Shown here: positions 8,431 to 17,200 of the stretch, piece after piece
Layout: each line of letters starts with the position of its first letter
Numbering within the stretch: the first letter of the stretch is position 1
Source of the DNA: Betaproteobacteria bacterium
GTDB taxonomy: Bacteria; Bdellovibrionota_B; Oligoflexia; Silvanigrellales; Silvanigrellaceae
Direction of reading: 5' to 3'
DNA length: 64,000 bases
Assembly: GCA_016868315.1 (NCBI GenBank)
Contig: VGHE01000002.1
Span: 310,001-374,000 of the forward strand
The notes under the pieces: model-generated
The model's database searches: none
The model's input: the letters and a program-made list of their open reading frames with translations, nothing else
What the model was told of the DNA's origin: nothing
Program-made: the position numbers and the translations under genes

Positions 8431-9373
8431 GAAACTCGGCTCCCTTTTCTGGTCCTTCGCTTGTTGCGGTGAGTGAACCACCGTGCTGGAAAACCACCGA
8501 ATGTGCAATAAACAGTCCCAATCCTGATCCTTGAACACGAATGCGCGAGGTGCCCTCGGCACGATAAAACTTTTCAAAGATTTTTTTCAGCGCATCCCTC
8601 TCAATTCCAATGCCGTTGTCCTTGATTTCGACACTGAAGCTCTTGGTTCCGAGAGTGCAGATAATATCAATTTGACCATTCTCAGACGTATATTTGTAGG
8701 CGTTGGAAAGAAGATTGTCGAAGACCATCTGAAGTTGAATGGCATCGCCCTGGATCATGAACTCCTCGTTTTTCGCCAGAAACTTTTGCTCGAAGCGTAT
8801 CACTCGCCGGCTTCCGATGCGCTCGCGAAACTGGCCGACCGTTTGTTCCACAAGCGAAATGAGATCGACAGACTCCTTAGAGGAACTGTAGCTGCGCGAC
8901 TCGAGGCGCGCTGCTACAAGAATACTGTCGACCAGATTTTGCAGACGGAGCGTTTCAGAAAGTGTGCGACCAAGAAATTTTTTGCGGTCTTCGCTGGAAA
9001 GTTCGCGCAGCAGCATTGTTTCAGTGGCTAGGCGAATGCTGGCAATTGGTGTTTTGAGTTCATGGGTGATGTTACTGAGGAAGGATTCATGGAGACGGTT
9101 CAAACGAACTTGTTTGCGCTGAGAGATAAAGGTGACGAGAAGACCCACAAGAATCAATGCGAGCAGTATGCCGCCCTGGAGCAGAATGACCCATTGTCCG
9201 GCCTTGATTTCAGGAGGAGCTGGAAGTTTTGCGAGTGCCAGAGAGATGGCCTGTTCACGGTCAAAGTACCACCAGATCCAGGTGAAGACCAACAGCGCCC
9301 AGCAGATCTGCGCGAAAACAAAAACCGTAATGGGATGAACAAGCCAGCTGAAACGTTTGACCAGAGTATTCAT
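8390..9373 (-). CDS. Sensor histidine kinase
   Basis: Inner-membrane sensor kinase of 327 residues. There are two TM segments (about 14-36 and 60-83) bracketing a very short periplasmic loop of about 23 residues, so it may sense within the membrane or through a partner. It has a HisKA dimerisation domain with phospho-His H104 in NITHELKTPIASI. The HATPase domain follows with the N box (DNLLSNAYKYT), DNGIGI, the F box (IFEKFYRAEG) and GSGLGLFIA. No HAMP or PAS domain is visible. It starts in an ATGA overlap with the upstream lipoprotein hydrolase, which may feed information to the kinase. Confidence 0.95.
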   Translation of the reverse strand: MNTLVKRFSWLVHPITVFVFAQICWALLVFTWIWWYFDREQAISLALAKLPAPPEIKAGQWVILLQGGILLALILVGLLVTFISQRKQVRLNRLHESFLSNITHELKTPIASIRLATETMLLRELSSEDRKKFLGRTLSETLRLQNLVDSILVAARLESRSYSSSKESVDLISLVEQTVGQFRERIGSRRVIRFEQKFLAKNEEFMIQGDAIQLQMVFDNLLSNAYKYTSENGQIDIICTLGTKSFSVEIKDNGIGIERDALKKIFEKFYRAEGTSRIRVQGSGLGLFIAHSVVFQHGGSLTATSEGPEKGAEFHVEFQGKAAARRG

Positions 9374-10245
9374 GGATTTTGTGTTTCCGATGATTTCTGT
9401 GCAGGGATTTCCTCACCCAGAAAACCTGCGACAGCTTTCATGCACGCGCTTTGGTTGCGTGGATGCATGCAGACTGTATGACCTTTGCTTGATTCTGTGC
9501 GGAAATGAACCTGCGAACCAAGCAAGGATTTGAGATCGTTTGCGAGTTGCTCACCCTCTGAATAAGGCACAACGGGGTCTTGGTCGGCATGAACAATAAA
9601 AATGGGTAAGGAAGCCTCTTTGAACTTATCAAGAGAGGCGCGCGGGCTATACGAATCGGTTACCAAAAATGACAATGGCCATTGCAGTGGCCAGGTGAGA
9701 TAAAACGAAGCAAGCTTGCGCTGCGCCAGCTTCCGATAGGAGTGAAAGGTTGAATCGAGGACGAGCTTCTTAACGGCACGCACCTCCGACTTTGCGACTG
9801 CAACCAGGGCAACCGCTCCTCCCAGACTTTGACCAACGACGATAAGATTTTCAGACTCGATGTTTGCCGCAGCCCATTTGAGAACGCTAACACCATCCTG
9901 AACGGTGTTTGCTCGATTCACTTCCCCATCGCTTTTCCCGTAACCGCGGTAGTCAAAGGTGACAAGGTCATATCCCTCGTCGAGCAACCAGGCCACAAAG
10001 AAGACGTGCGCTGACATGTTCTGTGCGTTGCCATGAAAGTGCAGCACCGTTCCCTTTTTCACTTTGCCTGTTCGGAAATGCCAAGCATGAAGGTTTTCTC
10101 CTTGGGCGCCCACAGGAATGCGGTGCTCCATGTAATTTGGAGCAATCTGCTCGGGCAGGCTGTAAGAGATTTTGTCGGGATGGTAAAAGAGCGAGTTGCA
10201 GGCAGTCAGCAACAGGCTGCAGAGTGCAATCCAAACGCCTTTCAA
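9370..10245 (-). CDS. Alpha/beta hydrolase lipoprotein
   Basis: Predicted lipoprotein (lipobox LLTACN) of 291 residues with an alpha/beta-hydrolase fold. It carries the oxyanion strand LHFHGNAQN, TFDYRGYGKSDG, the nucleophile elbow GQSLGG, the catalytic-acid segment VHADQDPVVPYSEGE and the His in SKGHTVCM. It resembles the BEM46/FrsA-like serine hydrolases. The start is TTG at 10245, supported by GGGAGG four bases upstream and by the signal peptide it yields. It is the first gene of a three-gene operon with the histidine kinase (4-base overlap) and response regulator. The substrate is unknown; a role near the kinase's signal in the envelope is inference. Confidence 0.9.
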   Translation of the reverse strand: MKGVWIALCSLLLTACNSLFYHPDKISYSLPEQIAPNYMEHRIPVGAQGENLHAWHFRTGKVKKGTVLHFHGNAQNMSAHVFFVAWLLDEGYDLVTFDYRGYGKSDGEVNRANTVQDGVSVLKWAAANIESENLIVVGQSLGGAVALVAVAKSEVRAVKKLVLDSTFHSYRKLAQRKLASFYLTWPLQWPLSFLVTDSYSPRASLDKFKEASLPIFIVHADQDPVVPYSEGEQLANDLKSLLGSQVHFRTESSKGHTVCMHPRNQSACMKAVAGFLGEEIPAQKSSETQNP

Positions 10246-10283
10246 GAAGCCTCCCGTTCAGTGTGTTCCTTAGAGACCACTCG

Positions 10284-10313
10284 AGTATAGCTGAACTTGT
10301 GCGTATGGGTGAA
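10284..10313 (-). promoter_or_regulatory. Candidate promoter of the hydrolase-kinase-regulator operon
   Basis: On the minus strand TTCACC (10313-10308) is followed after 18 bases by TATACT (10289-10284), about 38 bases before the TTG start at 10245. The -35 box abuts the stop codon of the preceding gene. Confidence 0.4.
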
Positions 10314-10314
10314 G

Positions 10315-10992
10315 TCAGGGCTCCCGCAGTGCATACGCGTAGGGTGTGAAATTGAAAGCTGTGTCGTTGTCGTAAATGTTTCGTTCATGGGTATAGTCTT
10401 GATTGTCAATTACAAAAGCAATCCCCAAATCCTGCCTGCTCCAGGCTTGGAACATGTAGGTATGTGCGGGGTAACCTGGGTATGAAGGGTTGTCACGTGT
10501 GAAAACGACATCACCTGCTTTGAGATTGCTTGCAGAGTCAATCCTAATCCAGCCCAGCTTGTTTTCCAAATATTGGGAAAATGGGCGAGTGACGAGTGAG
10601 GGCGACTCCTGCTGTCCGGAACCGAGCGGAATGTTCACACCGATGCGTCTGAGCGCGGCAGAAAGAAATGCAACACAACCGTTGTAGCGCAAGGGTTTGT
10701 AGAACTCACGCACATCAGCCAATACGGTTTCATAGTTCACGCGTACGCTGTACCAATCGGCGAGTTTTTCGTTGGCAGAGCGCATCGGGAAATTGGTTTC
10801 TGAATCCGAATTCGATTCTGTATCCGTAGCTGTAGAGCCTGGCCGAGGAAGTGGTGCAACGTTTTGCCTCGCAGGTGAGCCCGAGTTCGGTCGAACAACA
10901 ATCGGCATTCCTGATGTTTCAATACCCTCTTGAAAGCAGGCCACAACCATCAAGGGCAAAGCAAGAATAGCTATGCGAAGCAGTTTATTCAT
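10315..10992 (-). CDS. NlpC/P60-like lipoprotein (putative cysteine peptidase)
   Basis: Predicted lipoprotein of 225 residues with lipobox VVACF; the start at 10992 has GGAG about 11 bases upstream. After a Ser/Asn-rich linker (about 30-80) comes a domain with the logic of an NlpC/P60 papain-like fold. A Cys begins a helix (NGCVAFLSAALRRIG), then LKAGDVVFTR, then a strand with His (YPAHTYMFQAW), then FVIDNQ with a possible polar third residue. This suggests peptidoglycan or envelope amide hydrolysis, but it is a remote match. Overall similarity to the secreted protein at 27574-28746 is limited to the same Cys, GDVV and His order. Confidence 0.72.
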   Translation of the reverse strand: MNKLLRIAILALPLMVVACFQEGIETSGMPIVVRPNSGSPARQNVAPLPRPGSTATDTESNSDSETNFPMRSANEKLADWYSVRVNYETVLADVREFYKPLRYNGCVAFLSAALRRIGVNIPLGSGQQESPSLVTRPFSQYLENKLGWIRIDSASNLKAGDVVFTRDNPSYPGYPAHTYMFQAWSRQDLGIAFVIDNQDYTHERNIYDNDTAFNFTPYAYALREP

Positions 10993-11108
10993 GGCCAGTT
11001 TCTCCGGACTGAGGCGATCAGTCACGTTCCTCCGACCGTCTCCACCAAGAAACGTGCCACCTCTCCGTGAGAAATCAGGTTGTAGTTGCCGTGTGTTAAA
11101 GCGGGCAC

Positions 11109-11143
11109 AAAAAAAACAGATGTCGAACGATGCAACACCTGTT
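11109..11143 (-). terminator. Rho-independent terminator after the FKBP gene
   Basis: Read on the minus strand, AACAGGTGT and ACATCTGTT form a 9-bp stem with one G-U pair around an 11-base loop, followed by a run of T. It lies about 25 bases beyond the stop at 11168. Confidence 0.85.
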
Positions 11144-11167
11144 TAAGTTTTGGACAGATTAAAAAAA

Positions 11168-11884
11168 TCAGCGAGGCGCTTTGCTTGAGTCAGTGCCTTT
11201 AACCGACAGAAGCTCAACCTCAAAAATGAGCGTAGAATTCGGACCAATATCAGCGCCGGCACCTTGAGCACCATATGCGAGTTCAGATGGAATAAAGAGT
11301 TTCCATTTTGAACCCTCTTTCATCAGCTGAAGCGCTTCAGTCCAGCCTTTGATAACACCATTTACGGGAAACTCGGCAGGCTCTTTGCGCCCATAGGAAC
11401 TATCGAACTCTTTACCATTGAGAAGGGTACCGCGGTAGTGAGTGCGCACAACATCGGTGGCCTTGGGCGATTTGCCTTTGCCTTCGGTGATGACTTGGTA
11501 TTGCAACCCGCTCGGAAGAACCTTCACACCAGGCTTTTTAGCATTGGCCTCAAGAAAAGTTTTGCCTTCCTTGACGTTCGATTCACCTTCGGAACGCTTC
11601 TTGGCTTCCATTTTGACACGCAAACCTTGCTCGAATTCCGCGACCGTTTTGATGATTTCTTCTTCAGTCATGGCTCCAGCTTTGCCAGAAAGAGCATCAC
11701 CCATTCCTTTGCTGAACGACTCGAGTTGGATTTCGGCTCCCATGCGGGTCAGGCTCTGACCAAATTGATACCCGATTGCGTAGCTGCTTTTGTCTTTCAC
11801 ACCCTTGACAGATGTGGGTTTGTTTGCGGCAAAAGCGGTTGCTGAAAGCATGGTCGAGCACAGGAGTATATTCAGAAAGCGCAT
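11168..11884 (-). CDS. FKBP-type peptidyl-prolyl isomerase, periplasmic
   Basis: Periplasmic folding catalyst of the FkpA/Mip type, 238 residues. It has a Sec signal peptide ending near AFAA, an N-terminal helical dimerisation domain (about 30-125: SSYAIGYQFGQSL, GMGDALSG) and a C-terminal FKBP domain. The latter shows VRTHYRGTLLNGKEFDSS, FPVNGVIKGWTEAL, KLFIPSELAYG and LIFEVELL, with active-site aromatic and Asp residues intact. ATG 11884 was chosen because it begins the signal peptide. It stands alone with its own terminator, downstream of the secreted metalloprotease gene, whose product it could help fold. Confidence 0.95.
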   Translation of the reverse strand: MRFLNILLCSTMLSATAFAANKPTSVKGVKDKSSYAIGYQFGQSLTRMGAEIQLESFSKGMGDALSGKAGAMTEEEIIKTVAEFEQGLRVKMEAKKRSEGESNVKEGKTFLEANAKKPGVKVLPSGLQYQVITEGKGKSPKATDVVRTHYRGTLLNGKEFDSSYGRKEPAEFPVNGVIKGWTEALQLMKEGSKWKLFIPSELAYGAQGAGADIGPNSTLIFEVELLSVKGTDSSKAPR

Positions 11885-11973
11885 CTTGACGTCCTTTTCC
11901 AAGCGCAGCTGAGCCGCGTAGTAATTTAATGCGATCATCCTGGGGAATTTGTTACAGGGAGAACGTCATGGGG

Positions 11974-14127
11974 TCAATTTTTGGGCTTGGAAATGCGCAC
12001 GCGAACCGGAGCGCGGACTCGCCTGCGTGAGAGTGCAGCAAGCGTAGGGAAAATAAGCGGAAGGGCGAGGATGAGGACGATGAGCCACGTTTTGGGGGCA
12101 TTCTCTCCGCCAGTCGATCCACTGCTGGCCAAAGCAATGTCACCGCATCCCCATTTTTTCGACTTCGTTGAGGTCTTCTGCGCTTCAGGTGCTGCAGTGC
12201 TCGGTGCCATCAATTCCGTTCGTTGTAATTGGCCATCGGAATTGATCGCCGCAAATTCATATTTCACAAAGATGTTGTTGATTGTGGATTGAAGTTGTTG
12301 CGCGTCGTCATTGAATCGCGCAGCATAGCGCTTCGCACTCTCTGAAACGGCCAGCACACCGTCGTAGATTTCTCCGTCACTTTTAATGAGGTCAATACTG
12401 TCCCAGACGATCTTGTCCATCTTGTAAAAATTAGAAGCATCGCGTCCAAGTTCCTCGCGCATCTCCCAGAGCATTCCCGACCAGAGTTCTCCAACGGAAT
12501 GCGGAGCGCTGAGTGCTTGCGGCACAGTGATATAAGAGCCGTCGCTTTTTCTCTGGAAGCGCGAGTAGGTGCGCTGCCGTGTTGTTCCCGAGCGGAGTGA
12601 GGAACGCCCGGGTGTGGTGTTTTCGCCGAGAAGATTGTTGCCAGTCACTGCATAGGTCAAGTAGTCAGCGTATCCTTCGTGCAGTGCTACGCTCTGTTGT
12701 TTTGTGTTGGAAAGACCACGAAACACGAGATGATGACCAAATTCGTGCATCACCACGTCCATGTCTTTACCGAGTTCTCTAAAAACGCCGCAGTTGCTGT
12801 AGCCTGCACCACCGTACCCAATCAGAATCTCGGGATTCCCATTCCCTGTTGCCCCTCTCCATACATATTGTGCATTGTCGGGCGTCGTATCTTTGCCACA
12901 AGAGTTCGTTGTTGCCGATTGGGTTTCTGTATTTACGAAGACCATTAATCGCCGGGGAGCTCCGGCCGAGCCGCTGTTTTCCAAGCCGAAATTTGCACGC
13001 GAGCCAGGCCACTTGGTTTGATCCCAATCTGCCCTCAAACTCGACTCATCGAGAGCTCTGAATCGCGTCATCGCCTTTGTAATTCCGGCGTAAGCAACGG
13101 CCTCGTCGTAACTGCTCTCCTGATACGAGACGTTAAAAACGCCTCCCTGTCCGGTTGCAAATTGCTTCGTGCACCCGGAGAGGTAGCGCGCATTTCGGTT
13201 ACAGTTGTAAACGTCAAAGAGGTTGTGGTTAAGGCGGCTACCGCTGATGAGGTCGGGCAGCGTCACTGTTTCGAGGGTCGTTGAAACAGCTTTATTCTCG
13301 ATGTAAAGCTGGGTCGAGCCAGTCGCGTGCATGGCCAGCGGACGCTGCCAGAGAAGCTTACCCGTGTCTGCGTCAACAGCAATTTCCAAGGGAACCCAAG
13401 GAGCGCGATCTCCCGCACGATATTCGGCCGAAACGGTGAACACATAAGCCGCGCGAGCTCTTGATTGTTCTGCGATATAGATTTTCGTAGGGGAGTGGAA
13501 TCTCCATTCGGGAAAGCTTAATGCGCGCACTGCGTATTGGCGTGCCTGCTCGATAGAAAGCGAGAACGGTGTTGTCGTGGGCTTGCGATCCGCAGTCAGC
13601 CAACCCGGGCGTGAACCGGAAACCCAAGTTGTTTCGCCCCTCTCTAACACCATCTTTACACGAGCGTCGTGAACGGGAACATCGCCGAGTTTAAGTTGCA
13701 TTTCCGAGATGGTGCCATGATCCGAGTTCCCTCCGCTTTCCGCGAATTGCATTGCGGGAGCTGGTGAAGTGGCCTCCCAGTAAAGACCGTCGGGCAAGGC
13801 AGAACCTATACTGCTTATGCCGAAGGCTCCCGGAACGAAGGTGAGGCCGAGAGCTTCAGCGCCGGCCTGAATATTTTCGCCGAGGAGGCCAAGCGTGCTT
13901 GAAAGGCGAACGTCCTCGAGCCGCGCAGACTGCCCCAAAGCCTCATCATTCATGCGCAGATACTCGGAGGCCAAGGGGACGAACTCGGGCGTCGTTTTGC
14001 CTTGGGAGTTGCTTGGGGCAAGACCATCGCTGCCGCGGTTGATATCAACCGCCCGGAACTGCTGGGTTGAATCCCCGCAGGCGGTCAGAAGAGCAACAGC
14101 AATAAAGATGTAGTGCCTTGAAACCAC
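11974..14127 (-). CDS. Secreted gluzincin metalloprotease (M4/M36-like) with lipobox and C-terminal sorting-like tail
   Basis: A 717-residue exported zinc protease. The N terminus is a type II signal peptide with lipobox LLTACG. Residues about 50-300 form a propeptide-like region with FTP/PepSY character (VPLEIAVDADTGKLLWQ). The catalytic domain carries HEFGH (461-465) and the third-ligand segment HEGYADY (E484), the HExxH...E spacing of M4/M36 gluzincins. The last 45 residues are a Gly/Ser/Asn spacer, one TM helix (TWLIVLILALPLIFPTLAAL) and an Arg-rich end, with a lone Cys (WGCGD) just before. That is the tripartite look of MYXO-CTERM/GlyGly-CTERM sorting tails. Having both a lipobox and such a tail is unusual. 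It lies upstream of the FKBP gene. Its substrate is unknown. Confidence 0.88.
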   Translation of the reverse strand: MVSRHYIFIAVALLTACGDSTQQFRAVDINRGSDGLAPSNSQGKTTPEFVPLASEYLRMNDEALGQSARLEDVRLSSTLGLLGENIQAGAEALGLTFVPGAFGISSIGSALPDGLYWEATSPAPAMQFAESGGNSDHGTISEMQLKLGDVPVHDARVKMVLERGETTWVSGSRPGWLTADRKPTTTPFSLSIEQARQYAVRALSFPEWRFHSPTKIYIAEQSRARAAYVFTVSAEYRAGDRAPWVPLEIAVDADTGKLLWQRPLAMHATGSTQLYIENKAVSTTLETVTLPDLISGSRLNHNLFDVYNCNRNARYLSGCTKQFATGQGGVFNVSYQESSYDEAVAYAGITKAMTRFRALDESSLRADWDQTKWPGSRANFGLENSGSAGAPRRLMVFVNTETQSATTNSCGKDTTPDNAQYVWRGATGNGNPEILIGYGGAGYSNCGVFRELGKDMDVVMHEFGHHLVFRGLSNTKQQSVALHEGYADYLTYAVTGNNLLGENTTPGRSSLRSGTTRQRTYSRFQRKSDGSYITVPQALSAPHSVGELWSGMLWEMREELGRDASNFYKMDKIVWDSIDLIKSDGEIYDGVLAVSESAKRYAARFNDDAQQLQSTINNIFVKYEFAAINSDGQLQRTELMAPSTAAPEAQKTSTKSKKWGCGDIALASSGSTGGENAPKTWLIVLILALPLIFPTLAALSRRRVRAPVRVRISKPKN

Positions 14128-14282
14128 GGGAAACCCTCACACTTCACCTTTTCGGTCGAACCGCCCTCGGACTTAATGTGCAAGAATTGCCGGTAATTTT
14201 TTTCTTACCCTCTCAATTCTTAGGAAATCAGCCGATAACATCCGAGATCAGACTCGACTCAGGGATGATGGAGCGTTGATCC

Positions 14283-17200
14283 GTGCAGGAACGTATTCTT
14301 GACAGCACATATAGGCTTCTTGAAGAAATCGGCCGCGGTGGCTTCGGTGCCGTTTGGCGCGCCGTGCGTTTGGGTGCAGAGGGAAGCGGTGCGGTTGCCA
14401 TCAAGCTGTTGAGCCGGGGAAGCGTTTTATCCCACCAGGAGCAGCTACGGTTTCAGCGTGAAGCAACGCTCATGAGTCAACTTCTTCATCCCGGAACGGT
14501 GACCGTCTACGAGCTCGGAGAGAGTGAAGGGCGCGCCTACATTGTGATGGAGTATGTGGATGGTCCGAACCTCCGCGATTACGTGCGCGGACGCGGGGGC
14601 AGGTTGCCCTTGGTTGAGATTCTTGGGGTTCTGATCCAAGCCGCAGAGGCGCTTGAATATGTGCACGGACACAATATTGTGCACCGCGATATTAAGCCCC
14701 AAAATATTCTCGTCTCAAATGCGAAAGATGGTTCTGAAAATAAGATTCAAGTTAAAATTGTGGACTTTGGAGTCGCACGGCTGAATGACCCTGCACGTCA
14801 GAACGCTCATTCCGGCAAGAACCGATCTGAGGTCGTGGGTACTCTCAACTACATGGCTCCCGAGTCAACTGGGATGGTCGACTGGGCTGTCGATGCGCGC
14901 ACCGATATTTACAGTTTGGGGATAGTTGCATACGAACTGATTTGTGGGCGCACTCCTTTTCATGAGTTCAAAAATGAAGAGTTGCTGCGTGCACATCTTG
15001 AAAAACAGCCTTCTTCATTCGCCAAAATCGATGGCTCTCGTGTCCCCGACGTTCTTGAACGCATTGTGATGAAGTGTATCGAGAAGAGGCCTGAAGAACG
15101 ATACCAAAGTATGTTTGGTCTGCTTTCGGATTTGCGACGTTTGCAAGAAAATTTCCGCTCGCAGCGGTTCGACGAATTCGAGATTGCAACTAAAGACCTG
15201 GCGCTGAGTCGCATTTTCAACAATATCTTTGTGGGACGTGGCGAGCTTGTCGATCAGGTTGTGGGAATTCTTGGTCAGCGGCAAAAACGCTCGCGTGTGA
15301 CCTGGTCAATGATTCGATCGAGCGTAGGCCTCGGGCGAACGCGCTGTCTTTCTGAGGTGAGACGCAGGCTCGATGAGCAAAAAATCCCATTTCTTCATAT
15401 TCGTTTTACAGAGTCAGAGCAGCGCCTTCCTCTGCGTGCCTTGAGTCTGGCCATCAACGAACAGTTGCAGGCACTTGAGATCAAATCGCCGCATGTTTTT
15501 CAAAACCTCATGCAGGAACTTGCTCTCATCGCTGGTAGCGGTGCAACTGAGGTTGCGCGTCTCATCCCCGCGCTGCGGCCGTACCTGATTAAGGGAACGA
15601 CAAGCACAACACTGAGTGTTGACGTCGTGCGTTTTGAAGAGTCAGCAGATCCGGAGGGCAAGCTCGAAGCTCTCGAGCTTATGGAGGACAACCTCAATCC
15701 GGTACCCTCGAGCTATCCGCGCAATAGAAGATCGGCACAGGTGCGCATCCCTATCCAACAGATTTTCTCGGAACTGCTTGCGAAAATTGCACAGCAAGAT
15801 GGCTATCTGGTTTTTCTGCTCGACGATCTCCATTTAGCCGATAATCAGTCGATTGGACTCTTTCAATTCATCACCGAGCGGGTCAACGATAAAGCGAGCT
15901 TCGCATTTGTTATGACCATGCGTGAAGGTATTGCTCGCACCAATTTCGTCCTCGAGAATTTTCTCGCACGTTTGTCGAATTTGCGCCGGCGCTTTCACGT
16001 TTGGGATCTTGCACCACTCACTCAATATGACTTCATGCAGTTTCTGCAAGCTGTGGGTTTGCAAAGGCCAACCTCCAAGTTCGTTGAATTTGTAACTGCA
16101 AAGTGCGATGGCTCGCCGCTTCTCTTGCATCAACTTCTCAAGCAGATGGTTGAAACTGAGGCGCTCGTGCCGGAGCGAAAAAATTTCAACCCTTGGGCAC
16201 CCACCTTTAGGGTAGACTGGGCGAAACTCTCGCAAATTGTTGTTGATACGCGAAACATAGAGGCGCTCCTGGCCTCGCTCGATCGGCTCGACAAGCGTGA
16301 TCAGCGCTTGACCTCGATTGCAGCGGTTTCACATGAGGCCTGTGAATTTGAATATTTTCGAGTGGAGCAGGACTTCACATCGGTGGAGCTCGAGACCCGG
16401 CTCTTGAGTTTGGTGCGGCGCGGTGTCTTTGAAATGATGGGAGACGAAAACCTCCCCGTTCAACGGCGTTCCTTTGTATTTAGTCACGAAAAGCTCCGCT
16501 CAGCAGTACTTGCGGGATTGGATCAGCAAGGCCGGCGTCAGCTGCATCTCGCGCTCGCGAATCGAATTATCTACCTCTATCCGAAGCCCAGGCGCGAGCA
16601 TATTCTTTCACTCGCAAAACATTTTGAGGGTGCAGGAAGCCTGGCTGATGCTGAACGCTCATCAACTATATTCCTCAAAGCTGCCCGGCTTCATGCGCGC
16701 AATTTCGAGCATTCACTGGCAAAGTACTACACCGAAAGAGCTATGCAGCGTGCCAGCACGATTAGCAACCAGCAAGAGCGACTCACCCGCTTGCGCGAAG
16801 TTTTTGAAACTGAATACACGATTCATATTGCTCAAAATGAACTTGTTGCTGCGAGTGATGTTTGTCAGCAGCTGGTGGCTCTGACTTTCGAACCTGCGCG
16901 CAAAGAGATTCTCCAATTGCACTGGGCGCATCTTTTGCTTGGTCTCGGACGGCACCGCATGGCGTTCGAACAGGTTGCCGATGCCATCGATCGCAAGCTC
17001 ACATTCCCATTTGGCAAATTTAATCGTTTTGTCACCGATGTTTTTTATCAATTTGCATCTTTTGGATTCGTTGCTTCGGCTTTTGCTCTTATGGGATCTA
17101 GGCTTCTACGCAAAGAAATGCCGAACGAGAACCACATTCAGGGCCTCATGTATCTCGCTCTTTCTCAGGCTCATGGGGCGGATGGTTCTTCGATTGGGTT

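Noticed and set aside
9370..10245. Toxin-like reading of the alpha/beta hydrolase lipoprotein as a phospholipase effector
   Set aside because: The GQSLGG elbow is common to many hydrolases and the operon with a two-component system fits an envelope role; no effector features.
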